From: Zoroaster sp. YZ-2022
Taxonomy: Eukaryota > Echinodermata > Asteroidea > Forcipulatida > Zoroasteridae
Length of the DNA stretch: 64,000 nucleotides
NCBI GenBank assembly: GCA_029582265.1
Contig: CM055828.1
Span: 8,531,902 to 8,595,901 of the forward strand
Direction: 5' to 3'
Shown here: positions 48,880 through 61,380 of the stretch, one piece after another
Layout of the letters: the number at the start of each line of letters is the position of its first letter
Numbering within the stretch: position 1 is the first letter of the stretch
Program-made: the position numbers and the translations under genes
Notes under the pieces: model-generated
Seen by the model: the letters and a program-made list of their open reading frames with translations, nothing else
Database searches by the model: none
Told to the model about the DNA's origin: nothing

Positions 48880-49560
48880 TGTGTAGTGCACACAACGAAA
48901 AATGGCTTACATGAAATGGCACGGAGCGGCCGCGAGAGGGGGCCACGCAGCACCTCATTATATGACGTCATACGCGTCATGGATACTCGCCGTATATGGC
49001 AATTTTCATGAATGAAATTGCCGCGCATGCGCATATACTTGCCATGAGTCCCTCGCTGCGTCTTTACTTCGATAGAGCTCGTGACGATCTTTCCAATGGT
49101 ACCAAAATCTTACGATTTGGCCGTTTTTTTCTATTCTTTTTGGAATTTCTTTGGTTTCAACCTAAGGATCAACAACTTGCGGATTCGTTGCTGATATTGT
49201 GAGTTTCGCAAGTTATATTTTTGTTACCATTTTAGTATGAAACCGCGCCACCCTCCAAATGTGTTTGGGATGTATTAAATAATCATTGACGACATGTATT
49301 ATATGTATGGGATGGATAGATTGAGTGCGCCGCGGGATTATGCATGGGATTGTCATGAGCTGGATGGAGATTTTGATGCGCGCGTCCGTGCGTGCGTGGT
49401 GCGCATAAGTGTTTGCGCATGCGTACTTGCCATAAATCACCGTGCGTGCGGCATGCGAGTTGCCAATGCGTGTCTGTGACGTCACGAGCTCAGGAGCCGA
49501 CCAATCAGCACCGCGCTATGTTCGGTGGTGTTTAGTGGCGCGCAGTGGCTTATCCGTGGT
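48880..49560. promoter_or_regulatory. CpG-rich promoter-like island with CRE, NRF1-like and NF-Y-like sites
   Basis: The local CpG content is clearly above that of the flanking AT-rich sequence. Perfect CREs (TGACGTCA) lie at 48,963-48,970 and 49,477-49,484. NRF1-type GCGCATGCGC is at 49,023-49,032, with a one-base variant (GCGCATGCGT) near 49,416. A consensus NF-Y site CCAATCAGC (49,501-49,509) sits 16 bases after the second CRE. A near-palindrome at 48,998-49,022 joins the first two clusters. It could be the main or an alternative promoter of the DUSP gene about 4.5 kb downstream, or a bidirectional promoter. Confidence 0.45.
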
Positions 49561-49735
49561 ACATGTTTAATGGGGAATTTTTCGCTGTGGTGCACTAACT
49601 TTTTACTAGCCTACTAAATTACTACTAACGTTACTAAAAATTATAATAGTAATACTAGTCTACTATCCAGGCCTGGCTGTGCAACATGGTATATTATTCC
49701 ATTCGTTAAACTTTACATGGCCCTAATGTTTAAAA

Positions 49736-50120
49736 ATGTATCACCCATGTTTTCACTATTTTTAAAATGGCAATTTCAAGAATTTTTTAATTCATTGTAA
49801 CATTGCTATTTTATTTTTTTACTTGTGGAAGGTAACTTTAATTAAAACAAATGTTTAAAAAGGACACATATCTCAAAATAATTGTGAGAAGCATGCTTTT
49901 ACAGTAAATTTATTGTAGGGCCTACCAAAATGAATTCATGGTAGTTCCTGTCAAAATATATTTATGGTACATTTTTTACTTGAGTGTTAAAACAAGCTTC
50001 TAATTCTGAAAACCTTTTTTGTGAAATATCCAATTTCAAAGACGTAAGTATTTGTGTTCCTTTCAAAAAGGAAATTATAATTTTTCCAACGAAAGCTAAA
50101 ACAAATCCGAAAATTGCTGG
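49736..50120 (+). repeat. Dispersed repeat member B (CTCAAAATAATYGTGAGAAG family)
   Basis: CTCAAAATAATTGTGAGAAG at 49,872-49,891, with CACCCATGTTTTCACTATTT upstream and alignable flanks, as in 18,095-18,390. Confidence 0.55.
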
Positions 50121-50888
50121 TAAAACATGGGTGATGTACTTTTAATAACTGTAGGTCCTAACAGTAACACAGATCTTCAGTTCAAAGCATTTAATATAAC
50201 ATTGATTGAAGAGAACAAGTATGAAGTATGAACCATGATTTGTGTCGTTTTGAACCTTCAGTGCAAGAACATTTACAACAAGTATCTGTATCACTATCAT
50301 GTTTGTCAGTTTGGAAGAAATAGATGCAAACCTTAACCCCAAGGCATTTTATCTAGAAACCATCCCAATCCCCAAATCTGCTAAAAATCCATCAACATGC
50401 AGAAAAATGTACCCCAATTGTGGGACTTTGATGGAATTGGTACAGTAGCAAATGCAAAGCAGCAATGGCATGTACAGTAGCTATGTGACAAAAATTTTCA
50501 AAATCAACAGATTCCAATACAACTGGTGTCATTGTCAAGGTCTTGAATAGACGATTACAATGATATAAGGATCATCTTCCTGTGACCAAAAATAAGGAAG
50601 TTATGACATGTTGAATCCGGCAATTTTAGGCCCGTAAATGGCAATTATTTTATAAGGAAAAACATAAGAAATGTAAATTTGACTTGTGACCCGTTTCCAA
50701 GATTTTCTCGGATTCCATATCATAACTTTCTTAATTCTTGTCCGATTTTCAAAAGGTTGGTATCACTGGAATGCTTGGGAAAAGAGGAAGAATAATAACC
50801 TATTTCCAGGCTAATTCAATGATTAGTTTGTTTTGTAGTGCTGATTTACAAATAAGAAATACAAAAAAAATAATGAAAAAAAAAAAAA

Positions 50889-51165
50889 ATTACTCAAATC
50901 TGAGGATTATTTTCCTATTTTTACACTGAAATCTTCGAAAGATTCTCATCCCAGATTTAATTAAATATTAGAACAGTTTATAAATTATATTGGACTGGAA
51001 AGATAAAACAAAATAATGAAAATAAATTTTAAAAAATAGAAAAAAAATTACTCGCATCTGAGAATTTTTAATATTTATAGTATAAATTATACTGAAATCC
51101 GCGAGAAATTCTTATCCCTGATTTAATTAAACATTATAAAAAATAATAAATGATATTGGACTGAA
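50889..51165. repeat. Diverged ~158-bp tandem duplication
   Basis: TACTCAAATCTGAG (50,891) and TACTCGCATCTGAG (51,049) open two similar units, both continuing with CTGAAATC..., CCCTGATTTAATTAAA-like and ATATTGGACTG words. Confidence 0.65.
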
Positions 51166-51747
51166 AATATGAAGGAAAAAATGAAATAGGTTCATGAGAA
51201 CTAATATTTATTGTGTTACCGATGTATATTAGGTTTAACACGGACGATTTATCGGACTGAAAATTGGTAGGTCTAACGATGCGCTGAACGCGGCGCAATA
51301 AAATCTTTGGTTGACATCGATTTCTGTGCATCAAAAACGTAACTGCTAATCCTCCAATCGCCGTCAAAATTGGCCAAGAGGTAGAAAACAAGTATAGAAA
51401 AATTAATATTGTGGTTTGATAAGGTGTTTTAATCACCTTTGAGTAAATCGTCGATGGTTTTGATGAGCAAGAACAAACCCAAACTTCGAGAATTTTTTTT
51501 GGAAACTTCTCGATGCCGCATTCAGAAAATTTGAGAACGACGTTGAAGTAGAATATGTGATCTACGTCTTCGGAAAAAAAAAACTCCTGGGTACGTCAAA
51601 AAGAACAGCCTCAGCGAAACGTTACAAAGCGCTATCTCCACGGTGTCTTCGCCACGGCGATTCAACCCGAGATTGAGGCCGCGGCCGAAAAGATTTGCGA
51701 CAATGCGTGGGATACGCACATACCATGCCGGGCATGGCTATACACAG

Positions 51748-51883
51748 TCCTGAATCCAACAAAAGCAGCCGGTGGAGTTTGATGGATTTGGTACGCATGG
51801 CTTCATGCTCTGTTCGCTGGGCTATGTGAAATACTGAATCCATCAAAATCAGGCAAAACCAGGAGAAGCATTTTGGAGGATTA
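51748..51883. repeat. Scattered copies of the CCTGAATCC...AAAATCC motif
   Basis: CCTGAATCCAACAAAAGC (51,749), ACTGAATCCATCAAAATC (51,833) and reversed forms TTTGATGGATTTGG (51,779) and TTTTGGAGGATTA (51,871). These are related to the array at 56.5-56.85 kb. Confidence 0.55.
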
Positions 51884-52789
51884 TGGGTTAGTTAAACTCC
51901 CAAATTTCTTATTTACAAATGTTCTTCTTGGTTCAGTCAGCGGAAATAAGTATATTTTGAGATGAAATTCCAGGTGTACAACTACAACGAGTCACATAAT
52001 ATTGACTACGCACAATTCTCAATTCATAAAACTATTGTGGTATTCCCAAGTTACTCTTCTGTCTTCTGATACTGACTGGGCACCATACTGTCATTTAACA
52101 TGCTGTTGACTTCCCTGGAATTCTGTCTCTTGTACTCACCATGTGGAGTCTGTCCACACTCGTGTGCTATTTGAAGATACTAGCATTCATGAGCAACTGG
52201 TAAAAAACATGGTCACATTTTTGAGGCTGGTGTCATAAATAGTTTATCAAATGGAAAAGAAATTTTGATTAGAATGACAATTTTTTTTAAAAATATAGCA
52301 TGAGTGTGATATACAGTAGTTGAAGTCAATTTAATGTTAAGAATGAATCATGTAAATATCAGTAACATACACATTTCTGTATTAAATTGAGGGTGCAGTG
52401 TACTCATTACAAGTGGTACTCATTACAAGTGGTACTCATGTATGCCTCGTTAGCAAGTGATTAAGAACATGTTCATTCCTCACATTTGGCAAAGAACGGT
52501 AAAACAAGTCAAGGGGAAAAAACAATGCTTTATAATTCCTATAAAAGATCGGAAATGACTAAAGTACAGCACAGTTATGTTTAATTGTGCTATTTTTAAA
52601 CAATTCTGATCCAAACTGAAAAAAACTTTTCTACATGTGATGCATGGCACCGTTCCCCCCCCCCCCCCCACCATGATTATAAAGGAATGGGTAGAAATAG
52701 CCAAATAATTAGTCATTCACACATGTACATTCAACCATGTACTTATTGTTCACTAGAGATTGTTTTTCAGATTTCCTTTTTGATTGCCC

Positions 52790-53100
52790 TTTACTATACT
52801 AGCCCTAACCTTCCCAAATCCTCCCAAATCCTCTTTACTAAAGTGAAGGATTTTGGAGGATTGAGGTTATTAAGCATACTTGCCTTTCCATGGTACATGT
52901 ACATCCATGTTTGTTGTAGTGATTGCAAGGTCAGTGCTTGGGTCAGTGGACACTGTTTATTGCTCCATGCATGCAGGGAGGGTCCCTGGCCATGTACAGT
53001 ATGTATCACAGATTAGAAACACGTGTGCATGTGCTTGCTTTACTCCTGAAGGATTTTGGAGGATTCAGGTTATGTGTAAGCAAATGGGCCTAGGGAGTTG
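52790..53100 (+). repeat. ~300-bp repeat, forward copy
   Basis: Contains two direct copies of GAAGGATTTTGGAGGATT (52,843 and 53,048) around a unique interior (CCATGGTACATGTACATCCA..., TGCATGCAGGGAGGGTCC). The whole block recurs inverted at 61,514-61,905. Confidence 0.75.
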
Positions 53101-53890
53101 GGGCTTGTACTGCTCTTATTATTACAGATTATTTTCTATGAAATATACACTAACTGCCCACAAGGTTAAGTTGTGTAAGTTTGGCTCTTGGTGATTTAAT
53201 TTATCAACATCAGGTATAAAAAAAAAATTAAGGTCTCAAATACAAAAAGGAAAATTCCATTCTGAAATTGACCAGGGTTTCAATCAAAAAATGTTTTGTG
53301 TCCTCATTTGCTCTGATAACGATGCAGGTCGGAACTCGTACTACACGTTGCAGAGCAGCCTAGTGACTCATCAAGCACAGTTTGCTATGGGCTCACCGGC
53401 TAAATATAGTCATTGCTTTGGAATAGATTGTAATCCCTGGGTTTAATGTTGATCAGATGCCATCAAACTGTGACATTGCAATCACCTTTGACATATTTTA
53501 AAGATAGAAAAAAAGAAAACAAAAAAACCCCTTCAATTTGTCGACATTATATGAAGATTTTTGTTAAAGCCCAGGCAAATGTAATGCAGTCCTGCTAGGT
53601 GACTACGTTGCAAAAAATGGACGGTTTCACATTTTGTAATTTTGCCAATTTTCTTGATGTGTTTTACTTTACAGACACCGTATGTAATCAGTTTCTGCTG
53701 GATGGAAATTGGTTTTTACAGGAAGAAGGAATGAACAAGATCCAATTTACAGTCCGATGATAAGAAGTGTTTAAGCACACTATTAGAATAATATAATAAC
53801 TCAAAAGTCAGTGAAACTGAAGAACACTTGTAAGAAAACCCTCAGGCAATTCAAACTAAAACTAAGACAGCTTGACCTTTGACCCTACCC

Positions 53891-54022
53891 ATGAAGAGCG
53901 CAATCACCTTAGCTGTGATCTCCACCTTCCATTCCTCACCAAAGGACCAATCACTAAGCAGCATTCATGCATCTTGTATTAGATGTCCCTGTAGCCCATC
54001 CTTTCAAGACACCAATACGTAA
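53891..54022 (+). other. Upstream ORF overlapping the distal DUSP ATG
   Basis: A 43-codon ORF runs from ATG at 53,891 to TAA at 54,020-54,022 in a different frame from the phosphatase. It passes over the in-frame ATG at 53,967 and ends one base before the preferred start ATG at 54,024 (TAA-G-ATG). If the transcript contains this region, the uORF would suppress use of the 53,967 ATG and could allow re-initiation at 54,024. The peptide is not recognisable. Translational control is an inference. Confidence 0.35.
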
Positions 54023-54023
54023 G

Positions 54024-54227
54024 ATGAACAGTAGGGCGCCCCCTATCTGTCGGCGGACACGCATGCTGCCGTCAAGTCTACTCGCAGAACTTCTCCACAG
54101 TGCGAGTTCAGAGAAAACACTGTTGATAGACAGCAGATCCTTCTTGGAGTATAATGCCTCCCACGTCGTCAACTCAGTAAATGTTGGATGTTCAAAGATA
54201 GTAAAGAGAAGGCTAGAGCAAAATAAG
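54024..54227 (+). CDS. First coding exon of a DUSP8/DUSP16-like MAP-kinase phosphatase (partial, 68 codons)
   Basis: Encodes the N-terminus of a dual-specificity phosphatase of the DUSP8/DUSP16 class, known to dephosphorylate JNK and p38 MAP kinases. Residues 33-47 read LLIDSRSFLEYNASH, the conserved start of the rhodanese/CH2 domain. Residues 56-66 (CSKIVKRRLEQ) match the basic kinase-interaction motif, with K61-R62-R63 as the docking residues. The catalytic domain (HCxxxxxR loop) is not present and should lie on later exons outside the window or unseen. The reading frame runs into AAG|GTAAGA at 54,227/54,228, a strong phase-0 donor at the place where the vertebrate proteins read K-V. The start at 54,024 is preferred: it has A at -3 and gives an N-terminus of family-like length. 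An in-frame ATG at 53,967 would add 19 residues but has T at -3. DUSP8 and DUSP16 cannot be told apart here, and an invertebrate pro-orthologue of both is likely, so no symbol is given. Confidence 0.85.
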
Positions 54228-56470
54228 GTAAGAGACTTAGCTAAAACTTCTCATCACGCAGTTTCCAAGACTTCTCATCCCAGCAAAGATCCCCATACAA
54301 AATACAGTTTGAGTTATATACCAGTCCATTTTAGACACGAGTTTAATTTTGATTCCATAGACTTGTCTATTACTTTTTAAAAACATCCACATGTGTTGCA
54401 TGTAATAAATGAACAACATACATTTTTGTATGCAATTTTCGGTGGGCATGAAACCATTTTTCTTTTCAGGTGGGTATTGGGGTACTGCTAACTATAAATT
54501 CCAATGAAGTTTTTTTGTGTAAATTTACCCTTGGAATAAAAAGCCTATACTCAAAGGGAAGATACAACATTGGTATGTGGTAATGTACATGTACATTCAT
54601 TTCAATCCTCTGGATTTCAAGAAATATATCATAAAACTAACCTGTGAAAATTCCTTTCACTTTCCGTTTTACATAAAGTTGTCGTCCAGCAACATAACAG
54701 TTCCTTTTTTCTCTAAGATGAAAGAATGTCAGATTTTTTTTGGTAGGATGATTGATACATGTACACGCATGTACATGTACATGTATACCAAGTGTTTAGA
54801 TAATAATTTGAACATTTGATATCTGGTTATTACCAATGTTGTACCTTTCCTTATATGGGAGCATGAATGTAAAGTGAGGTGTGATGTCAAAGTTGAGAAT
54901 CACAGTGAATGATTGCAGAAGTTGAACACATTCGATTTGTGCAAATCATTCACACCACTTGCAAGGTTAACAAACATTTGTGTGAGCTGGCCTTGAGGAC
55001 TATAATCAGGGGTTATTGCACACAAAAGATGCAAGGCGTATACACACATACAGTACACATGTCTCGGCGAATAACACTGGTTTAACTGAATGAGTATACA
55101 TGGATGTTTTGGTCCCCGCCTTATTTCTGTCTGTGCATAATCAGTTAATATTAAAGTTAATATTAAAAACCAAACATTTACTTTATGGATGTACATTAAA
55201 TTAATGAGATATCTCAGCTACTCAAAGCTATACAGAGGTTCCATTGAGAACATCACACAATGTTGTAACATGTATCTAACCACAATCTGAGTGTTCAAGA
55301 AAGCACACAGAATGGAACTATGATTGAAGCCATGACAAAGACATCCATCCTGCCAAGGTCTATCCCTAAATTTAAGAAGGAAATTCAGTTGCCTGTTCAT
55401 TTATCAACTCTTGTCATCCATTTGACTGAGAACTGAGGAAAGAGGGGGTACATCCAATACAAATTCTGGTCCAATGTTTGAATTGAACAACGGATCACCA
55501 ATTCCAGTAACAATTAAGCATTTCACTTTATTTTCTACATAGAAAATGATGTTTTGTCCGCTTTTGCTGTGCATTTTCCGAGTTGCTGCTATGAATGTGT
55601 ATAAATTTACCTCATTAAGTGTGTATTGTGCTGTAGGACTTTACCAAAGCGAAAGCATCCTCTGCAGTCCCTTGTGGAAAATTAAATTAAATTATGGGCG
55701 CTTCATTCAATCTTAAGGAAAGTGAATACTGTTTGAAATTCAAGCAGTTTGAAACTATCGCAGTTTTTAGACGTGATAAAAATGTGTGAAATCTGGCAAC
55801 CTTTTTCGATATGGATATCTAGCAGTAGCAATCCTTTCTAAATCTTTCTTTCATTAGTTTCACACATTTGGCTGGACTGTTCAGCTACGCACACATGACT
55901 CTGTAATGAGCCTTCCGGGGGCTGCTTGCAGCATGGATTTCCTACTCCGTGACCACATTTGAGTCTTGATTTATGCACTGTGGGCTTAATATCGTGGACA
56001 AACTCCGCTTTAATAGGCAGCTAATCTGAAAATCAATCCTGCCCTTCCGTTTGTTGAAGTGGTTCGGAAGCTAAGGAAAACAAAAAAAGGTCGTCAAGTG
56101 GACAGTCTCTCACTGTCTCTTCCACTTTTGCATGGGGTAGTCTGTGCCATTGTAGCATTTTTGGTTAATTTGAAATGCCGCTCAAGTTGTCAGTAATGCA
56201 GAATACTTTTGAAGGAATGAAGAAGAAGGAGAATACGTGTACTTTATAAATCTGTGTATTTTGTTTAAATACATCATGTACATATAAGAATTGAAATCGA
56301 ATAATTTCATGAATGTGAAACAAATTTTAAAGTTTTGGTACAAGACACAGGATCAACAGGTGTTACATACATTTGAGTAGAAGAATCAAGAACATATTTA
56401 ACAGTCAACCTGTGGAAGTTTGGGCTTTATACTTAGTTTCTTTTAACCCTAACCCCTTGGGTATTTTTAC
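54228..56470 (+). other. Start of the proposed first coding intron of the DUSP gene
   Basis: Begins with GTAAGAGACTTAG. No further DUSP exon (for example one coding VVYDQ) is recognisable here. TGTACATGTACATGTA runs occur near 54,770-54,785. Confidence 0.5.
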
Positions 56471-56480
56471 TAGAAAGTAT

Positions 56481-56849
56481 CCTGAATCCACCAAAATCCA
56501 CCAATTTTGTCACACACAAAATGCTGGTGTCCTGAATCCATCAGAATCCGCCAGTGTAGATATTGGACATATCCTGAATCCGCCAAAATCCACCACTAAA
56601 TTTCTGGTGGATTTTGGCGGATTCAGGATACTATGCTCACATGAAAATTTGTATAGTATGTTGCTGCATAGAATCCATCAAAATCTAACATACAGTACAT
56701 GTAACTATAATCCATCAACCAACATGACCAAGCAGTTAAAAACTATTGAAATCCTGAATCCATCAAAATCCACCACATGCTCAATGTGGAGGTATCCTGA
56801 ATCCACCAAAATCTTCCAATACAGGGGGATGGATTTTGATGGATCCAGG
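56481..56849. repeat. Array of a ~22-nt motif in both orientations
   Basis: The motif (CCTGAATCCRYC then ARAATCCRCC) occurs forward at 56,481, 56,531, 56,573, 56,753 and 56,796, and reversed at 56,606 and 56,827, with partial forms near 56,670 and 56,706. The 56,573 and 56,606 copies form a perfect 22-bp inverted pair with an 11-base spacer. A 170-codon open frame crosses the array because the repeat lacks stops in that frame; it is not called as a gene. Confidence 0.75.
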
Positions 56850-56859
56850 GTGGTTAGGG

Positions 56860-59415
56860 TTAATAACGAGAAAATTGTGAAATAGCATTTAGATTTGTTG
56901 TACATAGTCAATCTAATGTGAAATTTACAATTTTCTTAAAAGTGACAGCACCTCCGGCAACTTCTATGTAGGATTAATAGAGGTTATCAGCTTGAATCCA
57001 GGAAATGTTTACATTACAATTTGATTATCTTTTTTAAAATAATAACTTGCATTACAGAATTTCTGCTCCTGAAATTGGGCGGGTAAACATAAAACATAAA
57101 AATAAAATAAAATTATCGATTAAGGGTGCCCTTATTTTTTGGCGACGGGTCAGTAATCCAAGTTATTAAAAAAATAGGCTTTATTTTGAATGACCAATTC
57201 TGTGTGTATGTGGCAGTCTACATACATGTACATGTACAAGGCCACTTTTACATTCAGTGTAGTCCACTAATAGCAATGAGCCATACCCACAATGTACAGT
57301 TCATGGATCACAAGGGTTCATTGATTTGCAAATGATTCGTGGACAAATCAGAGAATGATTTGGTTCAAACACTGCATAGCAAAATTTGTATGCAGAAATA
57401 TTTGTGTATGTAAAGCTAAATTTGAATAGCATTTCTTGGATTTTGGGTGGCAAAATGTGAAGTTTGTGTAGCATTTTGCTATGCGAAACAAGGGAAATCG
57501 TTCACTGCAAATACAATACAATAACCCTCCTACTACTGCAAGGGTCAAAATCAGTCAAAATGTTGATATACTTGCCAAGGTATATCTAGTGCACTTAAAA
57601 GTCAAACACTGTCAAACCTTACGTGTAGTAAGTACATTTACATGTCAAAATGAGTCGACCGGTTTTGACTGAGCATTGTCTGGTATTGTTCAGGGTGATC
57701 AAAATGACAGTCAAAAGTCAAAACAGACTGATTTTGACCTCTATAGCTACTTGCCACTAAAGTGCAGCTAGAGTAGGATGGTTAATGTACATTGTAAATG
57801 GCCACCCTACTCTGTGAGAGAGTCCGTCAAGTAATAAATACCATCCCAGAAACCTTCCTGGATTGCTGTAGCTCCTTATCCCAGCTGTCAAAGCCTTTTT
57901 GAGTCAAATGTGGCCCTGGAAATGAAAAGCAAGATTATGAAATTACATTGTCAGTTAGGATTTGTCATATACCCTGTCTCAATATTTTGAGAAATTGTTG
58001 AGAAATGAATCCGTGGCCACAGATGTCACGTTACCCGACAGTTTATAGGTTGGTGACCCGACAGTTGCTTACTTTTCTGTTATCACTTTGGAGTTTTGGA
58101 CCTGATGTTATAGTGGAAAGTTGTGTGCACTTTGAATGGTGACTTGACAAAATAATTTGGATCTTGAAAAGGCGTTAATCGTGCCTTCGGATGTCAATTA
58201 ATTTGAAAGAATGTGTAAATTTGTAGATATGATCAGTGATGGTTGTCATCAAGTCTTAGAGAAAATTGCTCATACATGTATGAAGTTTGTGTATGTAGGT
58301 TGAATTGATGCAGTTTTGGTTAAAGGTACATACACATGCTGTGGAAACAATACAAACTGGTAAAATGACTTGCATGATTCAAAAATATTAATATTAATAT
58401 TAATATTCAAAAATATTAATAATTAAGAAAAACCTGTCATTTGTTAATTAATTTATTCAGTTAAATCATAAATTATATAATATGCTCTGATTGTTTTAGA
58501 AAGTTTACTCACGATGATCATCTGACTCGTCTCTGAATGAATTATAAGGGAACAATCCGTTTTTTGTTTTGAACAAGTGATTTAAAACGGGTCTCTTTTG
58601 TAACCATTACCATTACTCAGCACTACAAGCATTTAATTCTTGAAGACTACATTTGTAATGCAGTAATGTTCCCATTGATTTGTTTTATTCAAAGCGGGGC
58701 TGAAATATTCAGTATGAGAGTATTGTATACACTATACAATAAGTATACATTTACATATGTATCAAGTAGATATAATCTCATAACAAATTTGCAGTGGATG
58801 GACTGATGTAATGTTCGGTGTTCAGGTACATGTATGTATGGGAGGTTGTGATGGCCAGTGGCTAGTGATAATATTATTAAATTGACCAGTGCAAAGGATG
58901 AGTCATCTCAGGTTTGACCATTCTGACCAGAAGGGCCCAGATTGTCCTACTTGGCAATGTAATAAATACGTGTATAGACCTTATCACATGCTTACACTGG
59001 GAGTAGAACCAGGGTGATGTGCATGTTTTTATGGGCAGTTTTTACATTTTACATTTACATCAGTTATTGCCAACAAAATCAGATTAAGATGTATAGTACA
59101 TGTAGTGCCTTACTGGAAAATACCACAATTATTTTGTTCTGTTGACATCTCATAAAAAGAAGTGATGGTGTCTGCCATAGACTACTGTATCAGCTTGTAT
59201 GCTACAGGTATGTAGTTTGACCTTGGGGTACAGTGTTAGCCAGAGGGATGTCTGAGTGTCTTCTGGACACCCTGTTTCAATTTTGGACATCCTATTTTAT
59301 CCGTCATTTACATGTAAAAAGTATTGTAAGTGAACAATTTGGACACCCTGTTTTGAAATTTCCAGCAAATTTGTATATTATACCCTATTTCTAAATTTAT
59401 CCTGGCTAACACCTT
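56860..59415. other. Intronic or intergenic non-coding stretch
   Basis: AT-rich, with an (ATATTA)n-like run near 58,386-58,420. No exon is recognisable. Confidence 0.5.
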
Positions 59416-59419
59416 GCCT

Positions 59420-59542
59420 GGGGAGGGAGGGACGGGGAGGGGGAGGGGAGGGAGGGGAGGGAGGAGGGGAGGGAGGGAGGGGAGGGAGGGGGAGGAGGAG
59501 GGAGGGAGGGAGGGAGGGGAGGAGGGAGGGAGGGGGAGGGGG
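59420..59542. repeat. (GGGA)n purine tract
   Basis: About 120 bases almost wholly G and A on the plus strand, with many GGG runs. It could form triplex or G-quadruplex structures. The Pro/Ser/Leu-rich minus-strand frame is an artefact. Confidence 0.85.
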
Positions 59543-60289
59543 CTCTTTTGTAAAGTAGTGATGTCACATTGCAAAGGGCATAATTACTAGCTGTAATATT
59601 ACTTAATTGTCATCAGTGTCAGTCCACTGATAGTCCATTGGCTTTCAAACTGTCATTGTGTACTCACTGTACAACATTATCCATCAAGAACAAAACTTTG
59701 TCTAGGGTTTAGAGTTTGTAGCTCTCAGTCGGCACTGGGCTTGTGACAATTTAGGATGAAAAAAATTACATGTACAAGGCAGGAATTCTAGCGCAGAAGA
59801 TGTGCGTTGCTTGTGAAAATCTGTGAGGTGGAGCATGTCGCTCGTTAGATACTCATCAAAACAGCATTGGTGTTCATCACCCGGAGAAACTATGGATGCA
59901 TTATTCATCATCCCATGTTTTAGTAATCATCCAGGTGCTGTGCAGGTACTTAGTAGTGGTCATCCTTGATTGGTTACCACTGACTGTCCACCCATGATGA
60001 CTCACTTTGTCCCTTGGACCTTAGGCAATTTTCTTTTTATAAATGCAGTGTTTAATTTGCAATGTTTAATCTGTCTCAAGGCCCTTTTAACAATTATAAA
60101 AACCTACAAACAAGATGGATTGTTGGCTTAGATTTTAAAATATTGTTCCACTGTAGATTAATTGACGTAATTTAAATACGAACAAGTTTCAAGATTTTTT
60201 GAAAAACCTATAATAAGCAGGCACGAAACTTTTCAGGTTTGCAAATTTCCACGTTTTCAAAATCATACTGTACATATGTAATGTTTATA

Positions 60290-60648
60290 TGGAGTGCCAT
60301 GGTCGAGCGGTTTAGTGCATCGGATTTGTGTTCTGATGGCTGAGTCATCAGAATGTGGGTTCGAATCCCAACCGCGACCGTGGTGTTTGTGTCCTTGAGC
60401 AAGACACTTTACCATAATTGCTTCTCTCCACCCATGGGTACCTTTGAGGGCAGAGTTGGTTGTTGTGTTTGACTAGCCCATACAATGTATGTGCTGAATT
60501 GGCAGCAATTGAGCTGTATACTCCCCAGGGAGCTGAGATGGTTTCAGGAATGATTGATGCACCTGATGAGCAGGGGTAATAATGTAATGCGCCTTGAGCA
60601 CCAGTTTGGTGGATACGTGCGCTATATAAGTCTACGTTATTATTATAT
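60290..60648 (+). mobile_element. tRNA-headed SINE, copy 6
   Basis: Head TGGTCGAGCGG, B box GGTTCGAATCC, body TTGAGCAAGACACTTTACC, 3' domain GCGCCTTGAGCACCA and a short (ATT)n tail. Its head (CATGGTCGAGCGG) is closest to copy 2. Confidence 0.85.
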
Positions 60649-61380
60649 AAATTTGTTAATAAAGTTTTCATAAAAACATGCCTAGAGATGCACCACAGAG
60701 CATCTTGAATGCACAAGATTCTGAGGCCCAAGTACACTGTATACATGTACATACGTTGTATGGGCTTCGTGCTTTGCAGTCTCAATCCATAAGAAATGTT
60801 TCCAATCATACTAAAATCCCTGGGGTCTGGCTAATTTTGGTCTGGTTTGTACATGTACTTAGTGCTGACCAGAACTTTGAAATTATACTTCTCATTATAA
60901 TAAAAGATCCCATAATGACCAACATTACGTGTACACGCGTATACAATGTCCATGTCCATAGCCTGAGATCAATGCTGCCTGCGTAGTGTACGTGTCTGTG
61001 GTCGTCATGTGTTGATTGTCATGCCATGGCATTATGAGTCATCTAGATTTATTAAAAGCATTTTTCATAATGAGTGATTGGTACAACAATCGCACGGCCC
61101 CCACAGCATCATCCTGCCGTAGGCTGCTCATTACGTTGTATCTCTTCCCACAGTTGTTGTCATGTCAGTCATTTCAACTCTGATGAGACCGCAGGCTCTT
61201 GGAAGCAGTGTGGGTGCTTCTATAATAAATTAAAGTGAGAGATTGTGATAGTTCCCTAGTTTCCAGGGTCCAATTTAAATGTAAATTGCACAGTACTTTT
61301 ATACATGTAGGTCAAGTTAATTGGGTACACGTATCAAGAATTTATAAATCCAACTTTTATTTAAAGTTACTAGAAGTTCT

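Larger units (their letters stand above)
53675..54227 (+). other. Proposed full exon carrying the DUSP start, with 5' UTR
   Basis: A good splice acceptor (GTTTTACTTTACAG, ending at 53,674) lies 349 bases before the preferred start codon, and the donor GTAAGA follows at 54,228. This suggests a 553-base exon whose first part is 5' UTR joined to an upstream non-coding exon. Weaker acceptor-like AGs lie at 53,943-53,944 and 53,960-53,961. The exon limits are inferred from splice consensus only. The UTR would carry several upstream ATGs (see the separate uORF entry). Confidence 0.45.

Noticed and set aside
56373..56885. 170-codon frame across the 22-nt motif array
   Set aside because: The repeat lacks stops in one frame and yields ILNPPKSTT-like repeats. 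There is no domain, and inverted motif copies read as DNA structure, not protein.
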